From Eubacterium nodatum ATCC 33099 (GTDB lineage: Bacteria > Bacillota > Clostridia > Peptostreptococcales > Anaerovoracaceae): 64,000 bases of DNA. The stretch covers positions 57,347-121,346 of the forward strand of contig AZKM01000024.1 in the NCBI GenBank assembly GCA_000510425.1, read 5' to 3'. The position numbers and the translations under genes were made by a program. Shown here piece after piece: positions 54,281 to 62,783 of the stretch. Position 1 is the first letter of the stretch; each line of letters starts with the position of its first letter. The notes beneath the pieces are model-generated. The model saw only the letters and a list, made by a program, of their open reading frames with translations, searched no databases and had not been told where the DNA came from.

Positions 54281-54309
54281 TTGATTATTTTCCCCGGATA
54301 TTATATAAT
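54281..54309 (+). promoter_or_regulatory. Promoter of the YprB-like exonuclease transcript
   Basis: TTGATT (54281-54286), 17-base spacer, TATAAT (54304-54309). The predicted start, near 54316, makes a leader of about 114 bases containing two hairpins. Confidence 0.75.
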
Positions 54310-54317
54310 CTCCTTGA

Positions 54318-54405
54318 GGTTATCCCCCTGATAACCTTATTAATCTCTAATCCCAATACCCCTTTTGAACAAAGTAGACTGCACCCCTGCGGTCTATTTT
54401 GTTTT
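54318..54405 (+). promoter_or_regulatory. Leader with two hairpins and an intrinsic terminator upstream of the exonuclease gene
   Basis: Hairpin 1: GGTTATC-CCCCT-GATAACC (54318-54336). Hairpin 2: TAGACTGCA-CCCC-TGCGGTCTA (54375-54396) then TTTTGTTTT (54397-54405), a complete terminator. It sits inside the leader, between promoter and start codon, so expression is probably set by attenuation. Not recognised as a known riboswitch class. Confidence 0.6.
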
Positions 54406-54429
54406 ATACGGGAAATAATGGAGTAAAAC

Positions 54430-55431
54430 ATGAAAACAATAGAAAAAAAAGTAAATTACAACAAATATTCAAGCAAGACTTTTGACCTCTACTTCAAAGA
54501 TAAAAATATAGCAGTATTTGATATAGAAACAACGGGACTATACCCCAGAAGAGATCAGGTGATTCTGACAGGAGTATTAACCCTTTTTAAAGGGGAAGCT
54601 GCCACCTCAATTCAATACTTTGCAAATAATCCGGAGGATGAAAAAGTAGTAATAAAAAAAACCGTTGAGCTCTTATCAAAGACGGATCTTATAATAACTT
54701 ATAATGGTGCTTCTTTTGATATACCTTTTATAAAAGAACGTGCAAATCGTCACAATATATCTACAAATGAAATAACCGCTATACATCTTGATTTATATAA
54801 CCTGGTTAAATATCATTCAGGAATTAAAGATTTGATCGGCTCTCTCAGACAAAAGAACCTGGAGTACTACATGGGGTTGTCCCAAAGCAGAGATGATGAA
54901 ATTTCCGGAGGAGAAAGTGTAAAACTATACAAAAGATATATAGAAAGCAATGAAAAAGACCTTGAAAAGAAAATACTTCTTCATAACAGCGACGATATAT
55001 TACAGCTTGCCAAACTAATTCCTGTAATAGAAAAAACCGATTTCCATAAATACATGTCCGGCATCGGATTTACATCAGGTGACTACATAATAAAAAGAAT
55101 AAATTTAACTAAAAATGGGCTTAATATTATTGCAAGTCATGTAAATGAGGTCTTTGATTATATCTCATTTCCCACGGAAAATTCTCCCTACACCATAATG
55201 GCATCCTCCGGCACAGGGGAAATAGATATTATGATAACAACTGAATCTCCTATAAAAAAATCTCAGGTTATAGATATTGGCAATCTGTTATCACCAGCTT
55301 CCGTAGAAAAAATAAAAAAGTACCCCGGATATGAGTCGGGATACTTGATTCTAAAAAATAATGGAAACATTAATTTTTTAGAGCTTAATCTTCTCGTTAT
55401 GGAGTTTATGATCGATCTGAATTTATACTAG
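54430..55431 (+). CDS. Ribonuclease H-like exonuclease domain protein (YprB-like)
   Basis: 333 residues. The DEDD-type exonuclease fold is shown by AVFDIETTGL (about residues 34-43) with Asp and Glu, ITYNGASFDIPF (about 98-109) and a final Asp in LHNSDDILQLAKL (about 190). The C-terminal 130 residues are not recognised. Similar to YprB of Bacillus, which is usually next to the helicase yprA; here it stands alone. Controlled by an upstream leader terminator. Confidence 0.83.
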   Translation: MKTIEKKVNYNKYSSKTFDLYFKDKNIAVFDIETTGLYPRRDQVILTGVLTLFKGEAATSIQYFANNPEDEKVVIKKTVELLSKTDLIITYNGASFDIPFIKERANRHNISTNEITAIHLDLYNLVKYHSGIKDLIGSLRQKNLEYYMGLSQSRDDEISGGESVKLYKRYIESNEKDLEKKILLHNSDDILQLAKLIPVIEKTDFHKYMSGIGFTSGDYIIKRINLTKNGLNIIASHVNEVFDYISFPTENSPYTIMASSGTGEIDIMITTESPIKKSQVIDIGNLLSPASVEKIKKYPGYESGYLILKNNGNINFLELNLLVMEFMIDLNLY

Positions 55432-55432
55432 T

Positions 55433-56254
55433 TTACAATAAAATTTTATCGGCAAATTTATCCATTTCAAGACTTCTATATTCCTCCATCTTGCCTTCAT
55501 CGAAGGATTTTGCAAGTTTAGGGTCTATCTGAAGCCTTGCCAGGTTTTTGATGCCTCGAGCCGCTGCAATTTCTTCAATATTGCTTTCACCAAAGATTGC
55601 ATAATCTTTGTCATTATCCGGACAGTGAAAATACGACATATTTTCTACTATTCCAAGTACGGGAATATTCATCATTTCTGCCATCCTGTACGCCTTCTCA
55701 ACTATCATCCCTACAAGCTGCTGTGGTGAAGTTACGATTACAATTCCGTCTATCGGGAGCGACTGATAAACAGTTAGTGCAACATCTCCTGTTCCCGGCG
55801 GCATATCCACAAACATTACATCAATATCACCCCAAATCACATTACTCCAAAATTGCTGTACTACATTTGCCACAACAGGACCTCTCCAAACCACGGGATC
55901 TGTATTATTTTCCAGCAAAAGATTGATCGACATAGTCTTAATACCCGACTTTGACTTCTCAGGCAGAATGACCTCTTCATTTCCTTTAGCTTTTTCTGTA
56001 ATACCGAAAGCTGTTGGAATTGATGGACCTGTAATATCAGCATCCATTATCGCCACATGTTTACCAAAATGAGATGTTGATACTGCAAGCATAGATGTTA
56101 CAGACGATTTCCCAACACCACCTTTGCCGCTTACAACTCCGATAACCTTCTTTACTTGCGATTCTCCGTTTAGCTGTGCCTTCGGGATTCCGTTTTCTCT
56201 GCTGCCGCATCCACTCGTTCCGCAAGAATTGCAGTCATGATTACAATCTGTCAT
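55433..56254 (-). CDS. Mrp/NBP35 family iron-sulfur carrier ATPase (ApbC)
   Basis: 273 residues. Cysteine-rich N-terminus (five Cys in the first 17 residues, CNHDCNSCGTSGC), deviant Walker A SGKGGVGKSS near 43, and the conserved DADITGPSIP and DMPPGTGD. It carries and delivers 4Fe-4S clusters in the cytosol. In the C-terminal motif usually written CPxC only the first Cys is present (HCPDND). It ends next to the convergent exonuclease gene and follows the folate and ferredoxin genes. Confidence 0.93.
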   Translation of the reverse strand: MTDCNHDCNSCGTSGCGSRENGIPKAQLNGESQVKKVIGVVSGKGGVGKSSVTSMLAVSTSHFGKHVAIMDADITGPSIPTAFGITEKAKGNEEVILPEKSKSGIKTMSINLLLENNTDPVVWRGPVVANVVQQFWSNVIWGDIDVMFVDMPPGTGDVALTVYQSLPIDGIVIVTSPQQLVGMIVEKAYRMAEMMNIPVLGIVENMSYFHCPDNDKDYAIFGESNIEEIAAARGIKNLARLQIDPKLAKSFDEGKMEEYRSLEMDKFADKILL

Positions 56255-56268
56255 AATAAATCTCCTCC

Positions 56269-56829
56269 CTAATCTGTAATTACATCATCAATGGGGTAAT
56301 CAAATTCGTCCATTGGGATTCTGCCCTCTTCAACCATAATTTCTTTAAAACACAAAAGACTACAAGGAATATTCATTCCTTCAAGATACCTGTCGTAGTA
56401 TCCCTTTCCATGTCCCAGTCTATTACCTTTGCTGTCACAGGAAACGCATGGAATTATACCGTATTGAATTTCATTTTTATTGGCTACAGGAAGTCCTTCA
56501 ACAGGCTCCAACAAGCCGTAAAAACCCCTCTTAAGGCATTTGTCATAATCGGTTATGCGAACAGCCTCCATAGTTTTATCATCTATGCACCTTGGAACTA
56601 AAACAGTTTTTCCATTTAAAAGAGCGTCTTCTATTATAGCTTTCGTATCAGGTTCATTTCCGACTCCGATAAAACAGAATATAACATCTGAGTCTTTATA
56701 TACCTTTCCTGATATCACCTTATCACATATAGCTTTACCGGCTTTGAAGTAATATTCATCGGTGAGAGTCTTGTGTTTTTCTCTTATTTCTTTCCTGAGT
56801 TTATTCTTTGCTTCTCTGATATTGTTCAT
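56269..56829 (-). CDS. 5-formyltetrahydrofolate cyclo-ligase
   Basis: 186 residues. It converts 5-formyl-THF to 5,10-methenyl-THF with ATP, returning a storage folate to the C1 pool that also involves glyA, fhs and fchA. N-terminal KNKLRKEIREKH helix and the ATP/substrate motif GHGKGYYDRYL near 135-145 are typical. 14 bases from mrp and 7 from the ferredoxin gene: a three-gene operon. Confidence 0.95.
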   Translation of the reverse strand: MNNIREAKNKLRKEIREKHKTLTDEYYFKAGKAICDKVISGKVYKDSDVIFCFIGVGNEPDTKAIIEDALLNGKTVLVPRCIDDKTMEAVRITDYDKCLKRGFYGLLEPVEGLPVANKNEIQYGIIPCVSCDSKGNRLGHGKGYYDRYLEGMNIPCSLLCFKEIMVEEGRIPMDEFDYPIDDVITD

Positions 56830-56836
56830 AATAAAC

Positions 56837-57274
56837 CTACTTGATAAATTGGCAATTTACACACTCCGGTCTTTTGGGTTTATCAGGGTCACAGTATAGC
56901 GAATAAAGTATAAGATTCTCCCGCAGCCTGTCACCCATCAAAGACTTAAGGCCTGCAATCTGACATAGTGTACCTGCAAACTCAGTGGGCTTTTCCGTTT
57001 TTGAGTCACGAAGAGTTTTCCTGTAAATTTTAGGCATATCCCTTTCATAATATTCATCTTTATATTCATAAAATTTTTCAGGATCAGGCAAATCCACAGG
57101 CATAAATAAAGGACAATACAACAAGCAGTTGTTACACTTAGTACAGACATCTTCATTGATGACAGGTTTTAAAAATCCCTTTTCATCGGGCTGCATTTTG
57201 ATACATAATTCCTTACACCCTACTATACATGCACTACATCCATTACAATCTTTGATTCTATCCGTTAATTGCAT
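56837..57274 (-). CDS. Ferredoxin-like protein with two 4Fe-4S motifs
   Basis: 145 residues from the ATG at 57274; the ATG at 57292 overlaps the GAGGGGG ribosome binding site. CNGCSACIVGCKELC and CTKCNNCLLYCP are two ferredoxin motifs in the first half. The second half resembles the start of coenzyme F420 hydrogenase/dehydrogenase beta-type proteins with a conserved GTLCQIAGL, and ends with CDPDKPKRPECVNC. It may be a shortened version of those larger flavoproteins. First gene of the operon with fau and mrp. Confidence 0.8.
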   Translation of the reverse strand: MQLTDRIKDCNGCSACIVGCKELCIKMQPDEKGFLKPVINEDVCTKCNNCLLYCPLFMPVDLPDPEKFYEYKDEYYERDMPKIYRKTLRDSKTEKPTEFAGTLCQIAGLKSLMGDRLRENLILYSLYCDPDKPKRPECVNCQFIK

Positions 57275-57316
57275 CTCTATCCACCCCCTCATAGTTTAAG
57301 TTTACCCAAGATATTT

Positions 57317-57345
57317 ATTATAACACATCCATATTTTTTTTTGAA
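57317..57345 (-). promoter_or_regulatory. Promoter of the ferredoxin-fau-mrp operon
   Basis: TATAAT (57317-57322) preceded by TGT, an extended -10, with TTCAAA (57340-57345) at 17-base spacing. A 30-bp dispersed repeat ends 27 bases upstream. Confidence 0.6.
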
Positions 57346-57372
57346 AATATAAGTACACATTATTTCATTTTC

Positions 57373-57402
57373 TAATTTGCAATAATTACTGCACATCATA
57401 AG
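57373..57402 (-). repeat. 30-bp dispersed intergenic repeat, copy 2
   Basis: 29 of 30 bases match 7559-7588. In this copy the core TGCAATAATTACTGCA is palindromic at 14 of 16 positions. It lies 27 bases upstream of the ferredoxin promoter -35 box, almost the same distance as copy 1 from the asd promoter. Confidence 0.6.
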
Positions 57403-57424
57403 TAAAGCTTATGCTATCATTTCA

Positions 57425-57473
57425 TTTTAAAAGGCAGTGCATCAGAAAAACATTTCATTCTGACACACTACCT
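57425..57473 (-). terminator. Terminator of the subtilase/repeat-protein operon
   Basis: A 16-bp stem, 57432-57447 with 57458-57473, pairs fully when G-U wobbles are allowed (AGGTAGTG with CACTGCCT at its base) and is followed by TTTT on the minus strand. The other 100 bases up to the restored stop at 57570 hold nothing recognised. Confidence 0.7.
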
Positions 57474-57569
57474 CTAACTTCAGCAATGATTTCAGTTTTT
57501 AAATTCATAGGGATTCAACGAGTCCTATCAGGTACTTATTGAACAGTCGCCAAAATTAAATCGACAAAG

Positions 57570-59176
57570 TTACTGAAAATTAACAACTATGATGTGAGTT
57601 TTTTTGACATTTTTAAAACTATATGTATTTCTTAATGTCCTTGCCTTTCCGTCTATAACTACCTTTGCGATCCTATGACCCGGATTAGGTGTAAGACGAA
57701 CTTTATAACTTCCTCCATATTGAATCCTTTTACTCTTGGATACGGTCCCTGCACCGGTTTTTTCACTTTAATTTTGAAAGTTATAACAGTTCTCTTTGCC
57801 TTTTTAAGATAAATTTTATATACAGATTTTAGCTTCTCCAATGAATCCGCCTTATAAAGTTCCGCCTTTGCTTTCCTGATTATCTTGTGTATTTTCTTCT
57901 TATCATACTTAGATGCCTTTTCCATTTTCAAAAATATCTTTATATATTTTTTTCTCTGAAGCTTAAGCTCTTTAGCTTTTGTTGGCACCTTCTTCAAAGC
58001 ATTGCCAAAGTTTTTGATGATTTCATCAGCATCCTCAATATATTCTGCATCTTCCAATTCCTCAATAGTATCAGAATGTTTTTGCATAATATTTTCCCAG
58101 TTGGAATCAGAATAGTCCTTCTTCCTATAATCCATAAATATTGCTTCCAACCTTTTCTTAGCTCTTTCACGATCGCCGGTCATCATAGGATGCTTCATAT
58201 TTTTATCTTCAAAAATTTTATCCAGTCTTATGATGAAATCATCCAGCTGTTTTACCATTAAATCCATATCATAGCCATTTTTTACGGTTTTATTGAACTT
58301 CTTCAGAAGCGTATCTGCAAGTTTTATATTCTTCTTCTCTTTATTATGCTTATTCTTAAGTTTTCTGACAAGTTTTGCCGAATATCTTGAAATAATCTTC
58401 TTTGCCCTATCAAGCTGCTTATTGGTGTAAACCCACTGTTCTGTCGGAATATCTTCACCATCAATTTCTATGCCTGAAGTTTCCTCCGGGTCTTCAGGAT
58501 TCTTTGATGAAAGTTCTTCTTTCACTTTCACAATATCTCTAAAAGATTTTATTCTCTTAGCATCCGATTTCAGACTTTTCTTCGCATCACAATACTTTCC
58601 CCAATAAAAATCATTATATATGCTTTTAGGTCTTGATTTATATTTAAAAGTTTTCTCAATTAACTTATTTAATTCTTTCCTTTGTTCCGGCAAATCTTTA
58701 TATCCGTTAGGAACTATCTGGACTGTCATTTTACCAAGTTCTTTCATATAGAAAAGCTGTTCTAATATATCGTTACTTGGCATTGCACCTAATGCAGTCA
58801 TCTGAATAAGATCATAAGGAGATTTTGCATTATTTATTTTCGTATTGATCACTCTATATACTTCATTCAACTCACTCCATACATCCTTGGAATAAGTCTT
58901 TTTCTTTGGATCTGCCGTATCATAATCCTTAACTTCTGATGCCCAAAAATAATTGACTAAATCACGAAGCAGACTCTGCACGACACTTAAGTCGTCCTCG
59001 CCGTTATCTTCCTTGTATTTTTTGCTAAATTCATTTGCCATTCTATTTATCTGTTTATCATGATGAATCGGCTTTTTGACTTTATGCTTTTTGATACTTC
59101 CGGCAAAAATTGTACTTGGAATCAAACAAACTACTATTGCAACAGAAATGAGCATTATAATTTTTTTCTTATTCAT
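57570..59176 (-). CDS. Secreted protein of unknown function with C-terminal bacterial B-type repeat (frameshifted in an A6 run)
   Basis: Signal peptide at 1-25 (ends TIFAGS), then a long lysine-rich helical region (30-465) without recognised domain. In the unbroken frame it ends at 57659 after 505 residues. One extra A in the run at 57758-57763 switches to a frame reading VKKTGAGTVSKSKRI, QYGGSYKVRLTPNPGHR and VIDGKARTL, a typical InlB/Flg_new-type repeat, and ends at 57570 (535 residues). The restored form is taken as the real protein. 13 bases after the subtilase with a GGGAG site, so in one operon; perhaps its partner or substrate (inference). Confidence 0.78.
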
Positions 59177-59189
59177 AATTGTTCTCCCA

Positions 59190-61643
59190 TTACTTTATAA
59201 CTGCTTTAACCACATTGGAATAGCCAAAATATTTTATTTTCCCATTGTCTTTATAGAATGCTCTGATTCTATAGTATCCATTTTTCTTAGGTTTTAAAAT
59301 TTTTGACAGTTTATTCCCGCCGTTTACTTTGGCAAGAACTTTAAACTTTCCCCTTTTCTTATTTGCAGCTTCTACTACATATCCCTCTGCAACCGGTATT
59401 TTCTTCCAGAATAATTTCACTCTGCCCTTTGGACCTTTTTTGCTCTGTTTTAAATTATAGTCCTTCTTTCCTGAGTAATTTTTCTTTGCTATTGTGATTT
59501 TTCTTCTGACAGAAAAATCGCCGTAATCATTTTCATCACGTGCATATCTTGCGGTTATATAAACAACTCCCGGCTTTATTCCTGTAATCGTTCCGGTATT
59601 TTCATCTATTTTTGCCACTGTCCTGTCGTTGCTGTAATAAAGCACTTTATTGTGGGCTATTTCTGCACCTTTAAGTTTACCTGCGGAAAGTTCCGCCTTA
59701 AAATCTGCTTCTTTTCCTGCCGTTATCCATTTAGGTGCCTTTATTATACTTATTTTCTGTGGCAAAGGCTTCACGGTAATCTCAATCTCATCTTTTATGC
59801 GTTTTGCATTCTCAGGTTTGTCTGTTCCACTTTCCGGCTTTTCAAAAGTATAGGCGATTACTTTAGCTTTTCCCGGCTTAAGTCCCATTATCTCTCCACC
59901 TTCATTTATGTAGAGTTTGTCTTCATCTCCCTTTGCAACTTCCCAATATACTTCTTTGTTTGAAGCATTCATCGGTGTAATTTCTGCAGATAAACGATAT
60001 TCTTCATCCACAGCTATTTCGCCATCCTCAGGTCCGGAGATCTTCATTGACTCTGTTTTTACAGCAGCACCCACCTTAATCTTGCAGGAAGCGGTTTTTC
60101 CTCCGCAACTTGCAGTAATTTCCGTCTCACCTTTAGAAATACCTATAACCCTTCCATTATTATCTACTGTTGCAATATCAGGGTTTTTACTATTCCATGT
60201 AATCTTCGTTATGTTATCGGCAGGCTTCACCAAAGCGTCTAAAGAGATGTCATCATTTTCATCCACTTTAAATTCTCCTGCCTTCATTTCAACGGATATA
60301 ACTTCGTTTGGTTCGACTTTAGCATTTTTCGCATTAAGAACACATTTTTCAGCATCTATCAAGCCATATCCGTTATACTTACTGAATTCTGATTCATTTG
60401 ATGCACATATTATATTCTTGACTTGTTGCGGCGTTAAATTAGGATTTGCATCTAACATTAGTGATGCGACAGCTGCAACTACAGGCGATGCCATCGAAGT
60501 ACCTGTCATATTAATGTATCTGCCTCCCGGTACGGTGCTGACTACACCTACCCCCGGTGCCAAAATATCTAATGTATCTCCGTAATCTGAACCTCCTTCT
60601 GCGCCAAAAGACCATCTTTTATTATCAACATCTGTTGCTCCTACCGAGATAACCTCTTTCATTCCGGCAGGATCAGAATAGTTTTGAGTATTGTCGTTTC
60701 CGGATGCAGCTACGAACACCATACCCTTATTGTAGTAGCCATCCCTAATGGCTTTTCCCTGAAGTCTGTCTCTCTCATATGAACCAAAACTCATATTTAC
60801 AACTTTGGCACCATTTTTTGCAGCATAATTTATAGCATTTATAACATCTGCACTGGTTAGAGTTTCTCCATCCTCACTGGTTCCAACTACCATAATCTCA
60901 CACAAATTATTTTTTTCACCGGCAGCGACACCAAAACCGCCTTTGCCGTTTCCATAGGTTGCACCTATAATTCCTGTCACATGTGTTCCGTGTTCTCCCG
61001 GATCATCATTTCTATCCAGTTCTGTTTTATTAATGAATGTCTTATACTTACCATTTTTATACTTAACATTAGCCTGCAAGTCTTCATGCTTAGCGTCTAC
61101 ACCGGTATCTATTACTGCCACCTTAGTCTTTGCCTTAGGATTATTATCCAGAATTTTCCAAGCTTCCTTTGCTTTTACAGACTTTATAAAATACTGATAA
61201 AATTTACTGTTAGAATTTGTATAGTTGCTGTCATCTGATGATTCGCTTTTTTTCATCTTGTAAACATAGTTTGGCTGCACAGAGATAACTCTTCTGTCAT
61301 GTTGAAATTTTTCTATAGCTTCTTTCATGGATTCATCTTTAGATATTTTAACTACAGCAGTTTTCTCCTCTTTGTTCGCCTCAAAAATATCTTTACATTT
61401 TTCGTCATTGTATTTCACTGCATTTTTGATTTTTCCATTGCTCAGCTTGTCATCATAGGATACCAGAAGTTCACCTTTTACATAGTTCTTACCCTTCAAA
61501 AGTTCCTGCGCACTCTCTGCCTTTTCATTTACATTTTCATTTGTTGCATTTTTCCGGTTTTGTTCTGCGAATATCATACTCCCCTGACCGATTACCATAG
61601 AGGCAGACAGAACCACTGCAATAATTACATTTTTTTTCTTCAT
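59190..61643 (-). CDS. Secreted S8 (subtilisin-like) serine protease with Big_2 domains
   Basis: 817 residues from the ATG at 61643 (AGGAGAAG site). Signal peptide (about 1-25, ends IFAEQ), inhibitor I9-type propeptide (about 55-125), then the catalytic domain with Asp in VAVIDTGVD (about 179), His in HGTHVTGIIG (about 218) and Ser in GTSMASPVVAA (about 383). Bacterial Ig-like Big_2 domains follow (455-525, 530-640) and a C-terminal Fn3-like domain. No LPXTG motif. Probably acts outside the cell on host or own surface proteins. Confidence 0.93.
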   Translation of the reverse strand: MKKKNVIIAVVLSASMVIGQGSMIFAEQNRKNATNENVNEKAESAQELLKGKNYVKGELLVSYDDKLSNGKIKNAVKYNDEKCKDIFEANKEEKTAVVKISKDESMKEAIEKFQHDRRVISVQPNYVYKMKKSESSDDSNYTNSNSKFYQYFIKSVKAKEAWKILDNNPKAKTKVAVIDTGVDAKHEDLQANVKYKNGKYKTFINKTELDRNDDPGEHGTHVTGIIGATYGNGKGGFGVAAGEKNNLCEIMVVGTSEDGETLTSADVINAINYAAKNGAKVVNMSFGSYERDRLQGKAIRDGYYNKGMVFVAASGNDNTQNYSDPAGMKEVISVGATDVDNKRWSFGAEGGSDYGDTLDILAPGVGVVSTVPGGRYINMTGTSMASPVVAAVASLMLDANPNLTPQQVKNIICASNESEFSKYNGYGLIDAEKCVLNAKNAKVEPNEVISVEMKAGEFKVDENDDISLDALVKPADNITKITWNSKNPDIATVDNNGRVIGISKGETEITASCGGKTASCKIKVGAAVKTESMKISGPEDGEIAVDEEYRLSAEITPMNASNKEVYWEVAKGDEDKLYINEGGEIMGLKPGKAKVIAYTFEKPESGTDKPENAKRIKDEIEITVKPLPQKISIIKAPKWITAGKEADFKAELSAGKLKGAEIAHNKVLYYSNDRTVAKIDENTGTITGIKPGVVYITARYARDENDYGDFSVRRKITIAKKNYSGKKDYNLKQSKKGPKGRVKLFWKKIPVAEGYVVEAANKKRGKFKVLAKVNGGNKLSKILKPKKNGYYRIRAFYKDNGKIKYFGYSNVVKAVIK

Positions 61644-61766
61644 AAATTCTTCTCCTATTATAGCCATTCCTCCGGTTTCACTAACCTTATAGGTGTCCCT
61701 AAGCATTAACGCGTTAGATGAGTCTTATCATGACTGTAACAATTTTTACATACTCTTTCTTTGTAG

Positions 61767-61785
61767 TCAATAATTTTTTTATTGA
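61767..61785. other. AT-rich inverted repeat between divergent genes
   Basis: TCAATAA-TTTTT-TTATTGA in the 280-base gap between the subtilase and the plus-strand gene pair. Possibly an operator or a weak structure; nothing else apart from the promoter at 61860 was seen there. Confidence 0.3.
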
Positions 61786-61859
61786 ATTAAAAAATTATTT
61801 CTAGGATTATCAAACATAGACAGAGACGCCCAGAGCTATAAAACTAAGGGAGAATGTGG

Positions 61860-61865
61860 TATAAT
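61860..61865 (+). promoter_or_regulatory. Extended -10 promoter of the small gene pair
   Basis: TGG-TATAAT, an extended -10, with no clear -35. It lies 58 bases before the GTG start at 61924. Confidence 0.55.
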
Positions 61866-61923
61866 GCCGAAAGTATTAGGTGTAACAAATTAGAATTTTT
61901 GGTACAAGCAAGAGGGAAAATAA

Positions 61924-62259
61924 GTGAAAGATAATGTATGCAGAATAATAAAAATAAATAAGGAAGCCTTATTTGAATTTATATATGAAAATTTCATAAA
62001 TCAGGAAGAATCGCTGCTTGATTTAGAAACAAATGTTGGCATCAGCAATCATTTTGATGTAAATTGGGAAACGGGTGAATTTATATTTTTGGCACATAAT
62101 GGTGAAGATGCAGAGGAGAATATTATCCCATTTCCTAAGAATATAGATATCAAAAAAGTTATGAACAGATTGCCTGAAACAACGGATTCTGTTTTGAATT
62201 CAACTAAGAATTATAAGGAATTAACTTTCGATGAATTAAGAAGCTTAAGTAATGGCTGA
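61924..62259 (+). CDS. Small acidic cytosolic protein of unknown function
   Basis: 111 residues from a GTG at 61924 with an AGAGGGAAA site. Acidic, no signal peptide, no membrane segment; HFDVNWETGEFIFLAHNGED is a strand-rich centre. Not recognised. It overlaps the next gene by eight bases. The pair stands next to a secreted protease locus and is notably AT-rich, and the sizes resemble immunity proteins of toxin loci, but no toxin gene is present; that role is only a guess. Confidence 0.6.
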   Translation: MKDNVCRIIKINKEALFEFIYENFINQEESLLDLETNVGISNHFDVNWETGEFIFLAHNGEDAEENIIPFPKNIDIKKVMNRLPETTDSVLNSTKNYKELTFDELRSLSNG

Positions 62260-62695
62260 ATTTGTGAGGATTAAGATGGATTTAATACATGATAGAAATA
62301 GCAATATTCTGCTTAGTTTGCATGATAGCAGGATAAAGAAAATTACATTTAGAAACAATGTTTTGATATTACACCTTAATAAAATATTTCAATATACAAA
62401 AGCCGGAGAAAAAATATATTTCGGAGAAGTTTTATTTTATGACATCGATTTAGATGAATGTAGCATTTTGATATTTGATAGGACAGTTTATGAAGGGAAT
62501 TTTTCAGGAAAAGCTATAAGTTTAATTGAGTATATAGAAGAGTATGTAAATGCAGAGTTTGAAATTTTAATAGAAGGATACTTCGGATATTATACAACAT
62601 ATACAGGATGGATTTGGGCAGAAGGAAAAGACCCTGTATCAGCAATTATGTATATTTGGAATACCGGTGATATGGTTTATAGGATTGATAACTAA
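62252..62695 (+). CDS. Small protein of unknown function
   Basis: 147 residues, mixed beta-rich, aromatic, without signal peptide. It begins with an HDSRIKKITFRNN stretch seen in several uncharacterised beta-barrel-like proteins, some of which are immunity-like. Overlaps the upstream gene by eight bases (translational coupling), so these two function as a pair. No homologous family could be named with confidence. Confidence 0.6.
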   Translation: MAEFVRIKMDLIHDRNSNILLSLHDSRIKKITFRNNVLILHLNKIFQYTKAGEKIYFGEVLFYDIDLDECSILIFDRTVYEGNFSGKAISLIEYIEEYVNAEFEILIEGYFGYYTTYTGWIWAEGKDPVSAIMYIWNTGDMVYRIDN

Positions 62696-62783
62696 ATCCC
62701 GATGTATTAAACCTTTTCATTAGGTGAATTGTATAATAGATGAAAGGTCTTTCACAGATAGTAGTAATAGGAGGAATGGCTGA

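Noticed and set aside
7559..57402. The two 30-bp repeats as attachment sites of a 50-kb integrated element
   Set aside because: The enclosed DNA is core housekeeping sequence without integrase or phage genes; the only recombinase is the XerD-like housekeeping type.
57391..57600. Terminal inverted repeats of a small transposon (CACATCATAAG near 57392 and CTATGATGTG near 57588)
   Set aside because: The right-hand sequence is inside the restored coding end of the secreted repeat protein, and the match is only about ten bases with one gap.
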